Of a stretch of DNA of 64,000 nt, positions 60,447-64,000 are shown piece by piece. The position numbers and the translations under genes are program-made. The DNA is taken from the NCBI RefSeq assembly GCF_900106995.1, contig NZ_FNOK01000014.1:62001-126000 (forward strand). Reading direction: 5' to 3'. Positions within the stretch are counted from its first letter, which is position 1, and each line of letters begins with the position of its first letter. The notes under the pieces are model-generated. The model had not been told where the DNA came from. It made no database searches and saw only the letters and a list, made by a program, of their open reading frames with translations. Origin of the DNA: Saccharopolyspora shandongensis (GTDB taxonomy: Bacteria; Actinomycetota; Actinomycetes; Mycobacteriales; Pseudonocardiaceae).

Positions 60447-62168
60447 ATGCCCACGAGCACACCGCCCGCTCCCGCACCTGCCCACGACACGACCGTCGAT
60501 CTCGTCGTGGCCGGCTCCGGCACCGGGATGGCCGCGGCGCTCGCGGCGCGAGAAATGGGGCTCGACGTGCTCATCGTCGAGAAGACCGACTACGTCGGCG
60601 GGTCGACGGCCCTGTCCGGCGGTGCGTTCTGGATCCCGGCGAGCTCGCTGCTGGCGGCGGAGGGGGCGGTCGACTCGCTCGAGCGCGCCGAGCTCTACCT
60701 GCGCTCCGTCGTCCACGGCACCTCGCCGGACCAGCGCTGGGAGAACTTCCTGCGCCACGGCGACGAGACCGTCCGGATGCTGCAGCGAACCACGCCGATG
60801 CGCTTCATGTGGAGCAAGGGCTACTCCGACTACCACCCGGAGCTGCCCGGCGGCACCGCGGCCGGCCGCAGCTGCGAGTGCAAGCCGTTCGACCTCTCGG
60901 TCCTGGGCGCCGAGCGGGCCCGGCTGCGCCCCACGGGCCTGAAGTCCCCGGTGCCCATGCCGATCACCGGCTTCGACTACAAGTGGATGAACCTCATGAC
61001 CCGGGTTCCGGGCCGCGCGGTGCCGCGCGTGGCGCAGCGGGTTTCCCAGGGCATCGGCGGAAAGCTGCTCGGCCGGGAGTACGTCGCGGGCGGTCAGGCG
61101 CTCGCGGCCGGCTTGTACGCCGGTGTCCTGCGGGCCGGGATTCCGGTGTGGACGCGGACCTCGGTGCAGCGGTTGACCACGGACGGCGACCGGGTGACCG
61201 GCGTGGTGCTGGAGCAGGACGGGCGTGAGGTGACGGTGCGGGCCCGGCGCGGTGTCGTGCTCGCGGCCGGCGGTTTCGACCACAACATCGCGCTGCGCCA
61301 CGAGTTCCAGTCGGAGGCGCTCGAACCCGGCTGGAGCCTGGGGAACGAGGGGAACACCGGAGACGCCATCCGGATCGGGCAGGAGGCGGGAGCCGACCTC
61401 GACCTGATGGACCAGGCGTGGTGGTTCCCGGCTGTCGCGCCGTTGCCCGGCGCGGCGCCCCTGGTCCTGCTCGCCGAGCGGTCGTTGCCGGGGTCGCTGA
61501 TCGTCGATCGGCACGGTCGCCGGTTCGTCAACGAGGCGACCGACTACATGAGCTTCGGCCAGCGGATCCTGGAGCGGGAGCGGGCCGGCGATGCCGTCGG
61601 ATCCATGTGGATGGTGTTCGACCAGCGCTACCGCAACAGCTACGTGTACGCGGCCGGGCTGTTCCCGCGGATGGCGCTGCCGGAGAGCTGGTACGCCGCC
61701 GGTATCGCGCACCGGGCGGACGATCCCGCCGATCTGGCCCGCCGGACCGGGCTGCCGGTCGAAGGGCTCGTCGCATCCCTGCGCCGGTTCAACGAACTCG
61801 CGGCCGCCGGCGTCGACGACGACTTCGGCCGCGGCGCCAGCGCCTACGACCGCTACTACGGCGATCCGACCGTCGCGCCGAACCCGAACCTGCGCCCCCT
61901 GCAGGGGCAGCTGTACGCGGTGCGGATCGTCCTCGGCGACCTCGGCACCTGCGGCGGGCTGCGAGCCGACGGGCACGGACGGGTGCTGCGGTCGGACCGT
62001 TCCCCGATCGACGGGCTCTACGCGATCGGCAACACCGCCGCGAACGCGTTCGGCGCCACGTATCCGGGAGCCGGGGCGACCATCGGCCAGGGCCTCGTCT
62101 ACGGCAACGTGGTGGCGCGGCACGCCGCCGGCAAGGAAGCTCCGGTTGCGCCTGCTTCCTCCAGCTGA
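60447..62168 (+). CDS. KstD-like 3-ketosteroid dehydrogenase family flavoprotein
   Basis: A 573-residue flavoprotein. VVAGSGTGMAAALAAREMGLDVLIVEK near 20-46 is the FAD motif, YVGGSTALSGGAFWIP follows, and the C-terminal YDRYYGDPTVAPNPNLRPL, GDLGTCGGLRAD and AIGNTAANAFG are strong landmarks of 3-ketosteroid delta-1-dehydrogenases. It introduces a ring double bond into 3-ketosteroids (known for the family); position specificity (delta-1 or delta-4) is not assigned. ATG with AGGAG upstream. Confidence 0.86.
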   Translation: MPTSTPPAPAPAHDTTVDLVVAGSGTGMAAALAAREMGLDVLIVEKTDYVGGSTALSGGAFWIPASSLLAAEGAVDSLERAELYLRSVVHGTSPDQRWENFLRHGDETVRMLQRTTPMRFMWSKGYSDYHPELPGGTAAGRSCECKPFDLSVLGAERARLRPTGLKSPVPMPITGFDYKWMNLMTRVPGRAVPRVAQRVSQGIGGKLLGREYVAGGQALAAGLYAGVLRAGIPVWTRTSVQRLTTDGDRVTGVVLEQDGREVTVRARRGVVLAAGGFDHNIALRHEFQSEALEPGWSLGNEGNTGDAIRIGQEAGADLDLMDQAWWFPAVAPLPGAAPLVLLAERSLPGSLIVDRHGRRFVNEATDYMSFGQRILERERAGDAVGSMWMVFDQRYRNSYVYAAGLFPRMALPESWYAAGIAHRADDPADLARRTGLPVEGLVASLRRFNELAAAGVDDDFGRGASAYDRYYGDPTVAPNPNLRPLQGQLYAVRIVLGDLGTCGGLRADGHGRVLRSDRSPIDGLYAIGNTAANAFGATYPGAGATIGQGLVYGNVVARHAAGKEAPVAPASSS

Positions 62169-62259
62169 CGACGATGCCGACTTCGCGGGGCGGGGTTCTT
62201 CCGTGCTCGGCGAAGCATCCGCCAGCCCAGGGGAGCGGCGGACTCCTTCGAAAGCGGTG

Positions 62260-62310
62260 GAGTGAACGGCCTGTTCGCCTCGTCTATCGAGGCGAGCAGG
62301 CCGTTCACTC
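62260..62310. terminator. Strong hairpin between converging genes
   Basis: A 23-base stem pairs 62260-62282 with 62288-62310 around a TCTAT loop, with one T-G wobble. It lies between the KstD-like stop (62168) and the stop of the leftward SDR (62312). Confidence 0.85.
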
Positions 62311-62311
62311 C

Positions 62312-63148
62312 TCACCGGCTAGCGAGGATGCACCGCTGCGCGAAACGAGGTCCCGATCGTCGTCTCGCTCGCACTCCGTCCGGCGCGCCGGGCAGCGTCG
62401 GGTAGTACGTTCCGGCCGACCAGCCGCCGTCGACCGCGAGCTCCACCCCGGACAGGTAGCTCGCCGCGTCGCTGGCCACGAACAGCGCCACCTGGGCGAT
62501 CTCGTCCGGCTCGTCGATGCGCTGCAGCGGCACGTCGACGTAGTGCCGCTGCAGCTCCTCGTCGGACTCGTCGGCGGGATTTCCCATCGCGGTGTCCACC
62601 CCGCCGGGATGGATGGTGCACACGCGGATTCCGGACGGCCCCAGCTCGTACGCCAGCGACCGGGACAACCCGCGCACCGCCCACTTGCTGGCCGAATACG
62701 CGGCCAGGCCGCTGACGTCCCGGAGCCCGTCCACCGACGAGATGTTGACGACGACGCCCCGCCCCACCGCCTTCATCGTCGGCACCACCGCCTTGACGCC
62801 GAGCAGGACGCCGAGCACGTTGATGTCGAGCACCTGCTGGGCGTCCGCGACCGACAGCTCTTCGATCTCCGCCCAATGCAGGATTCCCGCGTTGTTGACG
62901 AGGATGTCGATGCCGCCGAACCGGTCGGCGGCCGCGGCGACCAACGCGCGCCAGTCCGCCTCGTCCCGGACGTCGATCTGCTGGAACATCGCCTGCGGAC
63001 CGATCTCGTCCGCGACCTGCCTCCCCGCGTCGACGAGCACGTCACCGAGCACCACGGCCGCGCCTTCGGCGGCGAACAGCCGCGCGGTGGCGGCTCCCAA
63101 GCCCTGCGCGGCGCCGGTGATGGCGACCTTGCCATCGAGTCGTCCCAT
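62312..63148 (-). CDS. SDR-family oxidoreductase (hydroxysteroid-dehydrogenase-like)
   Basis: A 278-residue SDR. ITGAAQGLGAATAR near 10-23, DVLVDAG, NNAGILHW, NISSVDGLRD and YSASKWAVRGLSR (Tyr, Lys) are present, with HPGGVDTAM and DGGWSAG at the C-terminus. The layout is that of 3-alpha/20-beta-hydroxysteroid and cyclohexanol-type dehydrogenases. ATG 63148 follows AAAGGGAAG. It is divergent from the partial KstD-like gene. Confidence 0.86.
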   Translation of the reverse strand: MGRLDGKVAITGAAQGLGAATARLFAAEGAAVVLGDVLVDAGRQVADEIGPQAMFQQIDVRDEADWRALVAAAADRFGGIDILVNNAGILHWAEIEELSVADAQQVLDINVLGVLLGVKAVVPTMKAVGRGVVVNISSVDGLRDVSGLAAYSASKWAVRGLSRSLAYELGPSGIRVCTIHPGGVDTAMGNPADESDEELQRHYVDVPLQRIDEPDEIAQVALFVASDAASYLSGVELAVDGGWSAGTYYPTLPGAPDGVRARRRSGPRFAQRCILASR

Positions 63149-63316
63149 CGGCTTCCCTTTCACTGGCGGAATGGCCCGAATTGGGCGGGATCGCCGGTTC
63201 CTGCGCCACCCGAAACCACCAGGCTTCCAGCCTAGGCCGCCGAATGCGCGCCGATCTCCCGCTCATCGGGAATCCGCGCGCCGCGCCGGGCCCCGCGGTG
63301 CACCCGGACGCTCCCG

Positions 63317-63330
63317 CCCGAGCGCTTGCT
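63317..63330. promoter_or_regulatory. Degenerate KstR2-type site
   Basis: CCCGAGCGCTTGCT departs from AnCAAGnnCTTGnT at positions 1 and 4. It lies between the divergent SDR and KstD-like genes. Binding is uncertain. Confidence 0.35.
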
Positions 63331-63412
63331 CAGCCGCGCGAGCGGGAAAAGTCCGTCTTGGTCAGTGGGATCGAATCGGCGTGGCGGAGCCGCCCGGGAG
63401 CATCGTGATCCC

Positions 63413-64000
63413 ATGGCGACGGACGAGACTGCGAACCGCTGGGACGACGAGTGCGACGTGCTGGTGATCGGATCCGGCGGCGGAGCGCTGACCGGGGCCT
63501 ACACCGCGGCCCGGGAGGGGCTCTCGGTGATCGTGGCCGAGGCGACCGACAAGTTCGGCGGCACCACGGCGTATTCCGGCGGCGGCTTGTGGTTCCCGGG
63601 CAACGCGGCGCTCCGGCGGGCCGGTGACCAGGACACCCCGGCGGACGCCAAGACCTACTTCCACGCAGTGGTGGGGGATCGTACGCCCCGGGAGCTGCAG
63701 GACGCGTTCCTGGACAACGGCCGCCGGCTGGTCGACTACCTGGAAGCCGACGACGACTTCGAGTTCATGGTCTACCCGTGGCCGGACTACTTCGGGTCCG
63801 CCCCGAAGGCGAGCGCGACCGGCCGGCACATCATGCCGTCGCCGCTGGAGCCCGAGCGGCTCGGCGCGTTGCGGGACTCCCTCCGGCCGCCGCTGGACGT
63901 CGACCGGGCGGGCAATCCGCTGCCGGAGCTGCTCATCGGCGGGCAGGCGTTGATCGGCAGGCTGCTCCTCGCGCTGTCCAAGCAGGACGCCGTTCGGATG
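63413..64000 (+). CDS. KstD-like FAD-binding dehydrogenase, cut by window end
   Basis: The frame opens at ATG 63413 and has no stop before 64000, so only the first 196 residues are visible. DVLVIGSGGGALTGAYTAAREGL near 15-37 is the FAD-binding motif, EATDKFGGTTAYSGGGLWFPGN (landmarks FGGTTAYSGGGLW) the ketosteroid-dehydrogenase block. PWPDYF and GGQALIGRLL follow the family. With the copy at 60447 it is a second KstD-type enzyme in this region; many actinobacterial steroid degraders carry several (known). Confidence 0.83.
   Translation, partial: MATDETANRWDDECDVLVIGSGGGALTGAYTAAREGLSVIVAEATDKFGGTTAYSGGGLWFPGNAALRRAGDQDTPADAKTYFHAVVGDRTPRELQDAFLDNGRRLVDYLEADDDFEFMVYPWPDYFGSAPKASATGRHIMPSPLEPERLGALRDSLRPPLDVDRAGNPLPELLIGGQALIGRLLLALSKQDAVRM

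Noticed and set aside
58959-62315. 1118-codon leftward open frame opposite the SDR and KstD-like genes
   Set aside because: It is a shadow of high-GC coding DNA; the plus-strand frames contain clear family motifs and this one has none.

Overview
The window is high-GC DNA with frequent GTG starts, dense overlapping genes, PucR, PadR, IclR and LuxR type regulators and an F420-style oxidoreductase. It looks like the chromosome of a mycelial actinomycete. Resemblance of the steroid genes and intergenic repeats suggests a Pseudonocardiales relative such as Saccharopolyspora or Amycolatopsis, but that is inference. No rRNA, tRNA, integrase, transposase or CRISPR array was seen.

Left part (1-15.5 kb): sulfur and metal stress. 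A leftward operon encodes a CstR-like CsoR-family repressor, a persulfide dioxygenase-rhodanese fusion, a membrane rhodanese and a TauE/SafE exporter, with G/C-tract operators in front of both the repressor and the operon. Next come a Tat-exported multicopper oxidase, a BlaI repressor with an M56 protease sensor, and a P1B-type ATPase with an unusual CPD motif. The same TCTACTA/TAGTAGA-type dyad precedes the oxidase gene and a methyltransferase gene. An acyltransferase, a NarL-type two-component system and a Tat-exported flavoprotein with a PucR-type regulator follow.

Middle (15.5-33.3 kb): small regulators and gene remnants, then a catabolic region with a PucR regulator, an FAD subunit and a fused Fe-S/molybdenum hydroxylase, an NCS1 permease, an M20 hydrolase, an RpiR regulator with its dyad, a glutamine-synthetase-like ligase, an amidohydrolase with an internal deletion, an M20D amidohydrolase and ornithine aminotransferase. 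The set suggests uptake and breakdown of a nitrogen compound, probably cyclic; the substrate is not readable from sequence.

33.3-39.8 kb: a leftward series of three SnoaL/NTF2-fold proteins, three SDRs (two with altered catalytic residues), a PucR-type HTH protein and an LLM-class oxidoreductase. The pathway is unknown.

Right part (40-64 kb): steroid C/D-ring catabolism. FadD3 and KstR2 homologues are divergent. Seven sites fit or nearly fit the KstR2 palindrome AnCAAGnnCTTGnT, and they sit in front of fadD3, kstR2, an SDR-esterase-Baeyer-Villiger operon, an acyl-CoA dehydrogenase/crotonase operon, ipdF plus a FadA6-like thiolase, an SDR/acyl-CoA dehydrogenase/hydratase operon, and an SDR plus KstD-like flavoprotein set. 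Further TetR and IclR regulators lie inside the region. The window ends inside a second KstD-like gene. Several stubs (aldehyde dehydrogenase, amidohydrolase, SDR, DegT-like N-terminus, FAD reductase C-terminus) record deletions.
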